A DNA stretch of 58,709 nucleotides, from the NCBI GenBank assembly GCA_945860135.1, contig CAMAPK010000012.1, forward strand, positions 1 to 58,709. Reading direction: 5' to 3'. Source of the stretch: Nitrosovibrio sp. Nv4. Its GTDB lineage: Bacteria; Pseudomonadota; Gammaproteobacteria; Burkholderiales; Nitrosomonadaceae. This document shows positions 7,763 through 16,758 of this stretch, piece by piece; the first letter of the stretch is position 1; every line of letters starts with the position of its first letter. Made by a program: the position numbers and the translations under genes. Below the pieces are notes generated by a model. That model was not told where the DNA came from. It worked only from the letters and a program-made list of their open reading frames with translations, and made no database searches.

Positions 7763-8845
7763 TCAGCTAATCAGCCAGCTTGTCAATTCCGCTTTGCGGT
7801 CGCCGCGATCCATGCCGATGAACTTTTGCAGCATGTCCGTGACTGTATCAGCAACCAGTCCTTCCACGATGAAAACCAGCTGGGTGCCGGACAGCCCTTG
7901 CGGCCAGCGCTGCAGCGTCTCAATCGGAAACAGCATGTGCTGGATGCCGTGAATGACATGCGGCTTGTCATCATCATCGAAATGGATGATGCCTTTTATC
8001 CGTAGGATGTGTTCGCCATGCATGCTGGCGAGCATTTGCAATGCGGTGAGCAGTCCGCGGCGGGGAAGCGGCTGCTCGAATGTCAGGCAGAACGAATGAA
8101 TGCGCTCATGCTGGTTACTGCTGCTGGCGCTGGGGCGGCGCAGATGCATGTGCAGGCCCGGATCGATTTGTATCGGCCGATACGCATCAGGTTGCTGCCA
8201 GCGTGGTGCTTCAGCGCTTCCGTCTGGTGAATGATGGGTTGTGGTCTCGAGAAAAATCTCCGGATCGACATTGCCATTCGCGACAGGATGAATGGCGGCG
8301 ACCGAATTGAGCGCCTGCAACTGTTCGGTCAGAGCCGCAATCTGTTCCGTGCTTGCCAGATCGGTCTTGGTGATCAGCAACTGGTCTGCAACCACTGCCT
8401 GTTTCAGCGATTCGGGCTGCCGTTGCAGTTGCTCCGCACCGAAAGCAGCATCGACACAGGTGATGACTCCAGCCACGCTGTAATGCTGCAGGATGGTTGG
8501 GTGATTCAGCAGTTCATGCAGAATGGGCGCAGGATCGGCCAGACCGGTGGTCTCGATGATCACACGTTTGAAGTTCGGTATTTTCTTGTCCTGCCGCTGC
8601 CAGAACAGCGTGCGCAGCGCGCCGGAGAGCTCGCCGCGCATGGCGCAGCAGATGCAGCCGTTGCCGAGCACCACGGTGCTTTCCGGCACCGCTTCAATCA
8701 GGTGGTGATCAAGCGCGATCGCGCCGAACTCATTGACCAGTACAGCGCTGTCGGCAAGTTGCGGCGTCTTCAGCAGGTTGTTGAGCAGCGTGGTCTTGCC
8801 GCTTCCGAGAAATCCGGTAAGGATGATGAGTGGTATTTTCTGCAT
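7763..8845 (-). CDS. CobW/COG0523-family GTPase (metal chaperone type)
   Basis: A 360-residue G3E GTPase. The P-loop GFLGSGKTTLLNN is at residues 11-23, the metal-binding GNGCICC (CxCC) motif is near residue 62, the NKxD-like TKTD is near 159, and a CobW_C domain occupies roughly residues 245-350. COG0523 proteins deliver zinc, cobalt or other metals to target enzymes. The target here is not evident: no Zur-regulated or cobalamin genes flank it, and I see no clear Zur box upstream. It is transcribed away from cysG. Confidence 0.88.
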   Translation of the reverse strand: MQKIPLIILTGFLGSGKTTLLNNLLKTPQLADSAVLVNEFGAIALDHHLIEAVPESTVVLGNGCICCAMRGELSGALRTLFWQRQDKKIPNFKRVIIETTGLADPAPILHELLNHPTILQHYSVAGVITCVDAAFGAEQLQRQPESLKQAVVADQLLITKTDLASTEQIAALTEQLQALNSVAAIHPVANGNVDPEIFLETTTHHSPDGSAEAPRWQQPDAYRPIQIDPGLHMHLRRPSASSSNQHERIHSFCLTFEQPLPRRGLLTALQMLASMHGEHILRIKGIIHFDDDDKPHVIHGIQHMLFPIETLQRWPQGLSGTQLVFIVEGLVADTVTDMLQKFIGMDRGDRKAELTSWLIS

Positions 8846-9069
8846 TTCTTTAGATTTTCATTTGATCAGGTACAACCGCACAGCGATTGTTAAAAGCGGG
8901 GCAGGGCGCCGATGCACCTCTTATGCAGTATCATTGCGACCAACAGCATCATACTTTACCATCCCGGCAGGGATCAAATTACGCTCCTTATAACTGCCTG
9001 ATCAGTTTCTTCCAAGGTATCTCCAGGCAGAAGAGGGAATGCTTATCCGCCACGACGCAAACGGAACCG

Positions 9070-10515
9070 ATGGATTTTCTGCCAATTTTTATCAATGTAA
9101 AAAACCGCGACTGCCTGGTGGTCGGCGGCGGGGAGGTGGCTGCGCGCAAGGTTGCTCTGCTGCTGCGGGCGGGTGCGCGCGTCACGGTGATTTCTCCGGA
9201 GCTTGGTACGGAGCTCAGTGAGCAACTGCAGCAGGGAAACATCGTGCATCGCGCCGAAATATTTCGTCCCGATCATCTTGACGATGCGGTGTTGGTGATT
9301 GCCGCCACCGCTGACCGTTCGGTCAATCAGCAGGTTTCCGAGGCTGCGGGGAAGCTGCGCATTCCGGTCAACGTGGTGGACAATCCCGATCTGTGCTCCT
9401 TCATCATGCCCTCCATCGTCGATCGTTCTCCCATGCTGATCGCGATTTCGAGCGGCGGCACCTCGCCAGTGCTGGCAAGGTTGTTGCGCGCACGCCTGGA
9501 AAGCACGATCCCGGAAGCATATGGACGCCTGGCAACTTATGCCGGCAATTTGCGTACGCGAGTAAAGCAGCATTTCTCTCACCCGGAAAAGCGGCGCATG
9601 TTCTGGGAAAAGGTATTGCAGGGACCCTTCGCCGAAATGGTGTTTGCCGGCAAGGATCAGGCGGCACAGGATTATCTGGAGCGTTCGCTGCAAAGCGAAG
9701 CCGATGATATGTCGCAGGGGGAGGTTTATCTGGTGGGCGCCGGGCCGGGGAATCCCGACCTACTGACTTTTCGCGCCATGCGCCTGATGCAGCAGGCAGA
9801 CGTGGTGGTGTATGACCGTCTGGTCTCGCCCGCGATACTCGACATGGTGCGACGGGATGCGGCGCGCATCTATGCAGGCAAGGAACGCAGCAATCACGCC
9901 ATGCCGCAGGAATCCATCAACGAGTTGCTGGTGCGGCTGGCGCAGGAAGGCAAGCGCGTGCTGCGGCTGAAAGGCGGCGACCCTTTCATCTTCGGCCGCG
10001 GGGGCGAAGAAATCGAAACGCTATCCAGCCACGGCATTCCATTCCAGGTGGTTCCCGGCATCACGGCGGCTTCCGGGGTGGCATCCTATGCTGGCATTCC
10101 GCTCACCCACCGGGATTATGCGCAATCATGCATTTTCGTCACCGGCCACCTCAAGGACGGCAGCGTGGATCTGGACTGGCAGGCGCTGGCGCGGCCGCAC
10201 CAGACCATCGTGATTTACATGGGATTGCTGGGATTGCCGGTACTGTGCCAGCAGTTGATCGCACACGGCCTGCCGGCCACGATGCCGGCTGCCATTGTGC
10301 AGCAGGGCACTACCCACCAGCAGCGGGTGCTGGTGGGCTCGCTGGAAACGCTGCCCGATCTGACTGCCCATGCCAATCTGACCCCTCCCACGCTCATTAT
10401 CGTCGGCGAGGTGGTGAAACTGCATCAGAAACTTGCCTGGTTCGAGCCGGGTAGTGACCTTTGTGCTGACATGCCCGTGGCGGACAAGGAGAACACTACT
10501 GCGGGACGGCTTTAA
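9070..10515 (+). CDS. cysG: Siroheme synthase (precorrin-2 dehydrogenase/ferrochelatase and uroporphyrinogen-III methyltransferase)
   Basis: A two-part enzyme of 481 residues that makes siroheme, the cofactor of sulfite and nitrite reductases. The N-terminal half has the NAD-binding motif GGGEVAARK near residue 15 and the conserved [14 protein letters not shown] near residue 125. The C-terminal half (from about 218) is the SAM-dependent methyltransferase, with [15 protein letters not shown] and [14 protein letters not shown]. Length agrees with E. coli CysG (457). The ATG at 9070 starts the conserved [13 protein letters not shown]; a longer frame upstream to 8887 is not family-like. No sulfite reductase genes are adjacent. 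Confidence 0.95.
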   Translation: MDFLPIFINVKNRDCLVVGGGEVAARKVALLLRAGARVTVISPELGTELSEQLQQGNIVHRAEIFRPDHLDDAVLVIAATADRSVNQQVSEAAGKLRIPVNVVDNPDLCSFIMPSIVDRSPMLIAISSGGTSPVLARLLRARLESTIPEAYGRLATYAGNLRTRVKQHFSHPEKRRMFWEKVLQGPFAEMVFAGKDQAAQDYLERSLQSEADDMSQGEVYLVGAGPGNPDLLTFRAMRLMQQADVVVYDRLVSPAILDMVRRDAARIYAGKERSNHAMPQESINELLVRLAQEGKRVLRLKGGDPFIFGRGGEEIETLSSHGIPFQVVPGITAASGVASYAGIPLTHRDYAQSCIFVTGHLKDGSVDLDWQALARPHQTIVIYMGLLGLPVLCQQLIAHGLPATMPAAIVQQGTTHQQRVLVGSLETLPDLTAHANLTPPTLIIVGEVVKLHQKLAWFEPGSDLCADMPVADKENTTAGRL

Positions 10516-10566
10516 CTACTTGAGAAAATGAGAATTCCGAAAGTAAGAATTGGCACGTCAGTTGCA

Positions 10567-10731
10567 TCAAGGTTTCTGCTCGGAGGCGTCCCTGTCTTTC
10601 TCGGGAATATGGTGGTCCTGCTTGATGACAGTCCCGTAGGTTGAAGGATCGGGGGAGTCTGGTGTTGTAGGTTTACCACAGGCGGTCAGGGTCAATACTA
10701 CTAGAGCGGCTGCGAAGGGTGAAAATCTCAT
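10567..10731 (-). CDS. Small lipoprotein, 54 residues
   Basis: This short gene encodes a signal peptide with a clear lipobox: MRFSPFAAALVVLTLTACGK, with the lipidated Cys at residue 18. The mature part of about 36 residues is hydrophilic (many Pro, Asp, Lys) and has no recognisable domain. GGAG lies 9 bases upstream of the ATG. The gene is divergent from fnr, and a perfect FNR box lies about 80 bases upstream, so oxygen-dependent control is plausible. Many such small lipoproteins are of unknown role. Confidence 0.72.
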   Translation of the reverse strand: MRFSPFAAALVVLTLTACGKPTTPDSPDPSTYGTVIKQDHHIPEKDRDASEQKP

Positions 10732-10810
10732 GATCCAATCTCCATAAGTAGAACATTCTCTTTTTGTGATGTTACGGATAGAATGATGGCTGTAACGGCC
10801 GTATCTTATT

Positions 10811-10824
10811 TTGATTTAAATCAA
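10811..10824. promoter_or_regulatory. FNR/Anr box
   Basis: TTGATTTAAATCAA is an exact match to the FNR consensus TTGAT-N4-ATCAA. It lies between the divergent lipoprotein gene (start 10731) and fnr (start 10871). Its centre is 53 bases upstream of the fnr ATG, where it could overlap the fnr promoter and serve autoregulation, and 86 bases upstream of the lipoprotein ATG, where it could activate. Which promoter it serves cannot be told from sequence. Confidence 0.85.
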
Positions 10825-10870
10825 ATCAGAGCGCTATTTCGGCTATTCATATCCAGAAAGAGGGAAACCC

Positions 10871-11614
10871 ATGCCGCCAGATTCTCTGATAACGAAAAAG
10901 CTCAGATCGAACATAAAGGCTAGTTGTTCTTCTTGTGGCCTGCGGGAGTTGTGTTTGCCGGTGGGGCTGGACGAGCAGGAAGTCAGAGCGCTTGACCACC
11001 TGATCAACCAGCGGCATAAAATCCGGCGTGGTGAGCACCTGCATCGCGCTGGTCTGGATTTTCACTCGCTTCACGTTGTGCGCACTGGTTTCTTCAAGAC
11101 TTATGTTCTGCAAGAGGATGGACGTGAGCAGGTCACCGGCTTTCATATGCCAGGAGAAGTGCTGGGGCTGGACGCCATCAGCGCGGATACGCACACTTGC
11201 AATGCGGTGGCGCTGGAAGATAGTGAAGTATGTGAGCTTCCCTTCGCCAAACTGGAAGGGATAGGTCGTACCATTCCGTCGCTGATGCACCATTTTCACA
11301 AAATCATGAGCCGCGAAATCGTGCGTGAGCGTGGGATGCTGTTGTTAGGCGGAATGAAAGCGGGAGAGCGTCTGGTTGCTTTCCTGCTCAATCTTTCGCA
11401 TCGTTTCGCCAGACGCGGCTACTCCCCTCTGGATTTTAATCTGCGCATGACGCGCGAGGAAATCGGGAGTTACCTGGGGCTGAAGCTGGAAACCATCAGT
11501 CGTGCGTTTTCCAGGCTGCAGGAAGACGGACTCATCAATGTCAATAACAAGCGCATCCGGTTGAATGATATCGACCACCTCAGGCGCCAATACGGCAGCT
11601 CTTCCTGTGAATAG
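10871..11614 (+). CDS. fnr: FNR-type oxygen-sensing transcription regulator
   Basis: A CRP/FNR-family regulator of 247 residues. Cysteines at 19, 22 and 28 (CSSCGLRELC) plus Cys121 (VCELPF) match the four ligands of the oxygen-labile [4Fe-4S] cluster of E. coli FNR. The cNMP-like domain covers about 35-150. The helix-turn-helix near 190-215 (REEIGSYLGLKLETISRAFSRL) carries the E..SR recognition residues for TTGAT half-sites. AGAGGG stands upstream of the ATG. Under low oxygen it should dimerise and control respiratory genes, and possibly itself through the upstream box. Confidence 0.95.
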   Translation: MPPDSLITKKLRSNIKASCSSCGLRELCLPVGLDEQEVRALDHLINQRHKIRRGEHLHRAGLDFHSLHVVRTGFFKTYVLQEDGREQVTGFHMPGEVLGLDAISADTHTCNAVALEDSEVCELPFAKLEGIGRTIPSLMHHFHKIMSREIVRERGMLLLGGMKAGERLVAFLLNLSHRFARRGYSPLDFNLRMTREEIGSYLGLKLETISRAFSRLQEDGLINVNNKRIRLNDIDHLRRQYGSSSCE

Positions 11615-11688
11615 CATGGCCGGTTTCGTACGGAAATAAGCAATGCCCGCAGAATCCGGGTACTGCCGCTGCCGTATATGATTACCGA

Positions 11689-12327
11689 TTATTTATTCGG
11701 CTGTGGCGTGATGCGCAGATACGGGCGCGGCGCCACATAGCCCTTTGGAAATTTCTGCTTGATGACTGCCTCGTCCTGTATCGTCAACGGGATAATTACG
11801 TCATCGCCATCGCACCAGTTGCCCGGCGTTGCCACCGAATAACTGTCGGTCAATTGCAGCGCGTCAATGACACGCAGCACTTCGACAAAATTGCGCCCGG
11901 TACTCATCGGGTAGGTAATGATCAGGCGTACTTTCTTTTTTGGGTCGACAATGAACAGCGAACGTACCGTCATGGTCCCTGACTGATTCGGATGGATCAT
12001 GTCATACAGGCTCGCGACCTTCTTGTCTTCATCCGCGATGATCGGAAAACCCACTACGGTATTCTGCGTTTCCTCGATGTCCTTGATCCATTCCACGTGC
12101 TTGCCTGCCGGATCAACCGACAGGCCAATTGCCTTGACGTTGCGCTTGTCAAACTCAGGCTTAAGCTTCGCAGTCAAGCCGAGCTCGGTGGTGCATACCG
12201 GCGTGAAATCGGCGGGATGGGAAAACAGCACCACCCAGGAATCGCCTGCCCATTCATGAAATTTGATTCTGCCGATGGTGGAATCTTGCTCAAAATCAGG
12301 TGCAGTATCTCCCAAGCGTAAAGTCAT
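11689..12327 (-). CDS. Peroxiredoxin, 1-Cys Prx6 subfamily
   Basis: Thiol peroxidase of 212 residues that reduces hydrogen peroxide and organic peroxides. The peroxidatic Cys45 sits in the signature PADFTPVCTTELG. The long C-terminal domain (residues about 160-212) and the overall length fit the Prx6 subfamily rather than AhpC. The ATG at 12327 is preceded by GGAGG; a longer frame upstream is not family-like. It lies next to the Spy-like and oxidase genes, in a stretch suited to oxidative and metal stress. Confidence 0.93.
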   Translation of the reverse strand: MTLRLGDTAPDFEQDSTIGRIKFHEWAGDSWVVLFSHPADFTPVCTTELGLTAKLKPEFDKRNVKAIGLSVDPAGKHVEWIKDIEETQNTVVGFPIIADEDKKVASLYDMIHPNQSGTMTVRSLFIVDPKKKVRLIITYPMSTGRNFVEVLRVIDALQLTDSYSVATPGNWCDGDDVIIPLTIQDEAVIKQKFPKGYVAPRPYLRITPQPNK

Positions 12328-12410
12328 GGCATCCTCCGTTAGATAGAAAATTGAAAGCAGACTATAGTCCGACTGACACAATGGATCAACAACAGTTGGC
12401 CATCATTTAT

Positions 12411-13004
12411 TCAATTCTGTCCATGACCGCTACCATGCATGCCATGACCCATTTCCAGGGTTTTAAGCTGATTCCTTTGATCAGCTGATAAAATGGCATT
12501 TACTGCATTACGATCTCTGATGTGCTGCTCGACCATTGCGTTGAAAGCATCTGCATGGTCCTTGCCGAGCTTGCGCAAGGTGGCATCATCGGTGACGGGT
12601 TTCATGCTTTCCTGATGAAATTCCATCATGCTGTTATGGATTTTTTGTTTGAACTGCTGATGTTCTTGAGTGTGCTTCAAGTGCAGGCGGACGATCCTGC
12701 CTAATTGTGCATCGGACAGTTTCAATGCATCCGCGTGGAAGGCAATCATGTGCGCATAGCTATGGCCATGTTGCATCATGCCTTTCATGCTACTCATCAT
12801 GCCGCCGCAACAATCGCCCTCGCCATGGTTGACGCCACTACCTTTACCTTCACCATGCTGGTGGGCCTCCGCCAGCATGAAGCTCTTGCCCAGAGATTGC
12901 GCAGCGACGGGGTTATCGGCCGCAAAAGTAATGGGTGCAGTAGCGAGAATGATCGCAAAAGCCGAGCCAACGATGATAGAAAGCATGGAATTATTGTTGG
13001 TCAT
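12411..13004 (-). CDS. Periplasmic Spy/CpxP-like (LTXXQ) metal-stress protein
   Basis: The 197-residue product has a signal peptide (residues 1-28, cut after TFA) and a His/Met/Cys-rich mature N-terminal region (HQHGEGKG, GDCCGGMMSSMKGMMQHGH). An all-helical domain follows, with KLSDAQ and LSADQR, which resemble the LTXXQ repeats of Spy, CpxP and CnrX-type proteins. A periplasmic chaperone or metal-sensing role is likely; the His/Met richness suggests copper or zinc binding. GGAG precedes the ATG at 13004. The multicopper oxidase gene lies 1.2 kb away. Confidence 0.7.
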   Translation of the reverse strand: MTNNNSMLSIIVGSAFAIILATAPITFAADNPVAAQSLGKSFMLAEAHQHGEGKGSGVNHGEGDCCGGMMSSMKGMMQHGHSYAHMIAFHADALKLSDAQLGRIVRLHLKHTQEHQQFKQKIHNSMMEFHQESMKPVTDDATLRKLGKDHADAFNAMVEQHIRDRNAVNAILSADQRNQLKTLEMGHGMHGSGHGQN

Positions 13005-13451
13005 GGTATTTTCTCCTGAGTGTTTGAAGGGATCTTGCAGCACAATTCAGCGGAAAATCCGCTGCCTGGTTATTGCCGTACTTCTCATAAGTGGAGAAGT
13101 GCTTACCCTGGCGGTCAAAGCGGGCGCCAAATTTATAAAAAATGCGCCCATCTGTATATGAATAGCACAAATTTCTGCCGCATTGCATTGTCATCATATG
13201 TGAACGAGAATTTCGGAGCGTGTCATGATCAGATTTCTGGTTATTTTTAAAAAATTGGCTGTGCAAGAGCCTGTTGCGGGAGGTTTTCCGCTATCTTTGT
13301 TCGTGTCTTCAGTGGATAAATGAGCTTCATGGAACCATGAATTCTTGAGATACCCGAAACATTGCTTTTTCAGGCAAGCCGTCCTAATCTGAAATTCAGG
13401 CGGGTTCAAGTCTCCGCCCGATAATACTCTGGCTATAATTTTGAGGAGATC
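13005..13451. promoter_or_regulatory. Intergenic region with two small hairpins upstream of the Spy-like gene
   Basis: This 447-base divergent region holds no convincing gene. Two perfect inverted repeats lie close to the Spy-like start: CAGCGGA-AAA-TCCGCTG at 13048-13064 and ACTTCTC/GAGAAGT at 13080-13100. They may be operators or leader hairpins. A TATAAT at 13434-13439 lies just upstream of the DUF1269 gene, but at 18 bases from its ATG it is close for a promoter. Confidence 0.35.
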
Positions 13452-13964
13452 ATGATGCGACGAATCTACTTTCTTGTCCCTGATATTGCTACCACCAAGC
13501 GTATTGTCGATGAACTGCTTCTGGCGCGGATCGAGGAGCGCCACATTCATGTAATTGCAAAGCGCGGCACACCGCTGGAGGATCTGCCCGAGGCCAACCT
13601 GCTGCAGAAGAGCGATTTCATTCCTGCGGTGGAACATGGGCTGGCGCTTGGCGGTTCAGCCGGCATTCTCGCCGGATTGGTTGCGATCGCTCTTCCCGTC
13701 ACCGCGCCGGTAATTGCAGGTGGCGTCCTGCTGGCAACCACGCTCGCAGGCGCAGGCGTCGGTGCGTGGGCTGGCGGCATGGTAGGCATGAGTGTCGGCA
13801 ATACCCGGATTAAACAGTTCGAGGACGCGATCGAGGCAGGTGAACTGCTGGTGCTGGCCGACGTGCCGAAAGATCGGGTCGATGAGATCGAAGCGCGCGT
13901 GAAGCTGCATCTGCCTCAGGCGCAGATCGAGGGAACTGAGCCGGAAATACCGGCGTTTCCCTGA
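13452..13964 (+). CDS. DUF1269-family protein
   Basis: A 170-residue protein of the DUF1269 group. The N-terminal third is a soluble alpha/beta piece (MRRIYFLVPD). It is followed by a long Gly/Ala-rich hydrophobic hairpin (residues about 58-115) and a soluble C-terminal part ending in an acidic tail. Such proteins are annotated as membrane-associated and of unknown function, often near stress genes. GAGGAG precedes two adjacent ATG codons (13452 and 13455), either of which could be used. It lies between the Spy-like gene and the multicopper oxidase, but in its own transcription unit. Confidence 0.75.
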   Translation: MMRRIYFLVPDIATTKRIVDELLLARIEERHIHVIAKRGTPLEDLPEANLLQKSDFIPAVEHGLALGGSAGILAGLVAIALPVTAPVIAGGVLLATTLAGAGVGAWAGGMVGMSVGNTRIKQFEDAIEAGELLVLADVPKDRVDEIEARVKLHLPQAQIEGTEPEIPAFP

Positions 13965-13969
13965 TCCGG

Positions 13970-14200
13970 TTAGCGAACGCGGTGCCAGGTTCGCCTCCAA
14001 ACAGGCATAATCATGCCGGGTGATACGGCAGGATTTTGACCGATCAGCCGGATATTGCCGACCATTTCCACAACAGCAAGCGAGAGTCGCCTGCTATCCT
14101 TAGCTTGCAGCAGCCCACGCTTTCGCTGCTCGTACATCTGTATGTGGCCGGTTAATTTCCGCAAATCATCTGGGAGAAGGGGATGGTAGGGTACGATCAT
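13970..14200 (-). CDS. Possible small protein (76 residues), uncertain
   Basis: On the minus strand a frame starting MIVPYHPLLPDDLRKL reads as plausible protein with a hydrophobic-charged pattern and sensible codons. It would fill the otherwise empty 218 bases before the multicopper oxidase. It overlaps the oxidase start by 18 bases, and I see no good ribosome site. It may be a small gene or the remnant of a longer one. I do not recognise a family. Confidence 0.25.
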   Translation of the reverse strand: MIVPYHPLLPDDLRKLTGHIQMYEQRKRGLLQAKDSRRLSLAVVEMVGNIRLIGQNPAVSPGMIMPVWRRTWHRVR

Positions 14201-15814
14201 AAGAGGCGGCAATTCCTGCAGTATGCCGCATTTGGCACGGTAGCGGCGGCGCTGCCCGGCTTCGTACTGGCCGAAGGCGGGCAGATCAACAGCGCGCCCA
14301 GCGCCGCATTCAAGCCAGATGTGGAATTGGAGATCACTGCGCGGATAGCCGAGATTCCGATTATGCCGGGGGCTCATACCAGCGTTTTCAAATATCACGG
14401 CAAGCTGCTGAAAGGTCCTAAAGTCGCCATGAAAACCCTGCCGGGATATCTGGGACCAATTCTTAATTTCGCGCAAGGCCAAAAAGTCCGGATATTCTTT
14501 TACAACCAACTGCCCGAACCATCGGTCATGCATTGGCACGGCATGCACGTACCGCAGAAAATGGACGGGCATCCGATGTACGCGATATCGCAGGGGGAGA
14601 GATATGTTTATGAGTTTGAGGTAAAAAATCCCGCCGGCACCAACTGGTATCATTCCCATACCCATGAAATGACCGCTACGCAGGTTTATCGCGGTTTGGC
14701 GGGATTGATCACGATTACCGACGAGCAAGAACAAAAGCTGGGTCTGCCAAGCGGAGAATACGATATCCCCATTGTCATCCAGGATCGACGCTTTACCGCC
14801 GGCAATCAGTTGCAGTATCTCTATGGTATGCGCGAGAGGATGGTGGGTTTCCTCGGCGATACTATTCTGATTAATGGCCAGGCGAACAGTACCATCCCGG
14901 TAAAAACTCGCGCCTACCGCTTGCGCATACTCAATGGATCGAACTCCAGGATTTATAAGCTGGGCTGGGAAGATGGTACGCCGTTGATCGCGATCGGTAG
15001 CGACGGCGGGTTGCTGGAAAGGCCGGAAACTTATCCATACATCATGCTCGCACCGGCCGAGCGCGTCGAATTATGGGTTGATTTCAGCGGGCGCAAACCC
15101 GGGTCCGATCTGGCGCTACGCAGTCTCGAATTCCACGGCGCGTTGCCGCATATGGGTGGTGGCATGCAGCGCGGCAGAGGGGGTATGCGCCGCGGTATGG
15201 GTGGCATGGGCATGATGAGCGGTGGATTATCTCAGGATGAGGCTTTGCCGCTAGTCAAATTTCATATCGCCGGAAAAGTCAGCGACTCGCCCAGATTGCC
15301 GGAAACACTGGTCAGAATGCGCAGCCTGACGGAACAGGATGTCTCCAACCCGGATCGGCCTGTACCGATTGTCATCAGCATGCAGCATATGGCGCCGCAG
15401 CTAAACGACAGATCATTTGAGATGCACGAAGTGATGGATAGCGAAAAGATTCCTGTCAATACGATCCAGAAAATCAGAATTACCAATGATCATGGCTCAA
15501 TGGGCGGCGGCATGGGCGGAATGAGAGGGGGTGGCATGGGCATGATGATGTCGATGGCGCACCCGATCCATCTGCACGGCCAGCAGTTTAAAATTCTGTC
15601 GCGTACCCTGCAAGATCAGGGCGGCGGTGATGGCTATGCTACTGTCAGGGATGGCTTCATCGGCAGCGGTTGGAAAGACACGGTGCTGGTGATGCCCGGC
15701 GAGGAGGTTGAAATCATCAAGCCGTTTGAGGATTACACCGGCTTGTTCCTGTATCACTGCCACAATCTGGAGCATGAAGATATGGGAATGATGCGCAATT
15801 TTTACGTCGGCTGA
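14183..15814 (+). CDS. Multicopper oxidase, CueO-like, Tat-exported, Met-rich
   Basis: A 543-residue laccase-type enzyme, probably periplasmic cuprous oxidase. The N-terminus carries a twin-arginine signal (KRRQFLQYAAFG). All four copper motifs are seen: HWHGMH near 116, HSHTHE near 157, HPIHLHGQQF near 458 and HCHNLEHEDMGMM near 527, the last being the type 1 site with its axial Met. Two Gly/Met-rich segments (about 325-352 and 435-455) would bind Cu(I), as the Met-rich insert of CueO does. A GGGAGAAGGGG stretch precedes the ATG. Neighbours (Spy-like, peroxiredoxin, DUF6803) suggest copper detoxification. Confidence 0.93.
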   Translation: MVGYDHKRRQFLQYAAFGTVAAALPGFVLAEGGQINSAPSAAFKPDVELEITARIAEIPIMPGAHTSVFKYHGKLLKGPKVAMKTLPGYLGPILNFAQGQKVRIFFYNQLPEPSVMHWHGMHVPQKMDGHPMYAISQGERYVYEFEVKNPAGTNWYHSHTHEMTATQVYRGLAGLITITDEQEQKLGLPSGEYDIPIVIQDRRFTAGNQLQYLYGMRERMVGFLGDTILINGQANSTIPVKTRAYRLRILNGSNSRIYKLGWEDGTPLIAIGSDGGLLERPETYPYIMLAPAERVELWVDFSGRKPGSDLALRSLEFHGALPHMGGGMQRGRGGMRRGMGGMGMMSGGLSQDEALPLVKFHIAGKVSDSPRLPETLVRMRSLTEQDVSNPDRPVPIVISMQHMAPQLNDRSFEMHEVMDSEKIPVNTIQKIRITNDHGSMGGGMGGMRGGGMGMMMSMAHPIHLHGQQFKILSRTLQDQGGGDGYATVRDGFIGSGWKDTVLVMPGEEVEIIKPFEDYTGLFLYHCHNLEHEDMGMMRNFYVG

Positions 15815-15828
15815 GTCCGCCCCATCCT

Positions 15829-16527
15829 TTACCAGGGAATTTCTTTGCCGTCATACGCGTAGAATTTCCCGTTATCGGCTGGTGTTAATTGTGCGATCAC
15901 CCGGCGCATGCCCGCCACGCTCTGCTGCACCGTAATCAACGCATTCGGGCCACCCATATCAGTCTGTACCCAACCCGGATGCAGCGCGGTAGCGATGATG
16001 CCGCGTGGCGCCAAATCGACGGAAAGGTTTTTTGTCACCATATTCAATGCGGCTTTGCTGGAGCGGTAGAGGTAATAGTCGCCACTCGTGTTATCGGCAA
16101 TGCTGCCCATTTTGCTGGTGATATTGATGATCTTTTTTTGCTGGCTGCGGCTGATTTGCCTGATGAATGCTTCCGCCATTTTCAGTGGCGCCATGCTGTT
16201 CACGCGCAAGGTCTGCATCCATGCCGCATAATCGGTGGCGCCGAAGCTGTTATGGTGGATATCCGGGCAAACTCCGGCATTGTTCAACAGCAAGTCTATT
16301 TCCTGGCTGGCAAGCTCTGTGGCCAGTCCGTCAATTTGCTCGAAGTCGGCAACATCCAGCGCATGCACGCTGAGCAAGCCGGGGTGGTCTGATGCCAATT
16401 GCTCTAGTGCTGCGGCTTTATCCGGGGTGCGGCAGCAAGCGAACACACGCCAACCCGCTGCGGCATATTGTTTGGCAAGCTCCAGGCCGATGCCGCGGTT
16501 GGCGCCGGTAACTAGAAGGTTTGGCAT
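15829..16527 (-). CDS. Short-chain dehydrogenase/reductase
   Basis: A 232-residue Rossmann-fold oxidoreductase. The cofactor motif TGANRGIG is at residues 8-15, NNAG near 84, and the catalytic pair appears as ...ITSKMGS... and YLYRSSKAA (YxxxK). The closest known type is the sniffer/CsgA-like carbonyl reductase group; the substrate is unknown. The ATG at 16527 gives the canonical MPNLLVTGANRG start. It converges with the multicopper oxidase gene, 14 bases apart. Confidence 0.88.
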   Translation of the reverse strand: MPNLLVTGANRGIGLELAKQYAAAGWRVFACCRTPDKAAALEQLASDHPGLLSVHALDVADFEQIDGLATELASQEIDLLLNNAGVCPDIHHNSFGATDYAAWMQTLRVNSMAPLKMAEAFIRQISRSQQKKIINITSKMGSIADNTSGDYYLYRSSKAALNMVTKNLSVDLAPRGIIATALHPGWVQTDMGGPNALITVQQSVAGMRRVIAQLTPADNGKFYAYDGKEIPW

Positions 16528-16758
16528 GTTGCTGGTTTGATGGATTGAAATTGAAAATGTGGCAATTAGTGTAGCGCACCATCTTACTGAAAGACACCTC
16601 AAACGGAGCTGAAGTTATCACTTGGCTGCCCCTTGTTTACTGTACAGCAGTTGCCTAAATGCACCATGGGAATTGATTTTTAGAGGCGATGCAGTACACT
16701 GCTCGCGTTAATATTTCCTAACTGCAATATTTTCAAAGACTCTTATCGGGATAAGCAC

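Noticed and set aside
8887-9069. In-frame extension of cysG by 61 residues
   Set aside because: The extension is not like any CysG N-terminus; the conserved protein begins at [12 protein letters not shown].
13194-13637. Minus-strand frame overlapping the DUF1269 gene start
   Set aside because: The DUF1269 gene has a good ribosome site and family-like sequence; the opposite frame has neither.
16643-16652. CTGTACAG palindrome upstream of the DUF6803 gene, considered as a LexA box
   Set aside because: A LexA box needs CTGT and ACAG eight bases apart; here they are adjacent, so the match is only a short palindrome.
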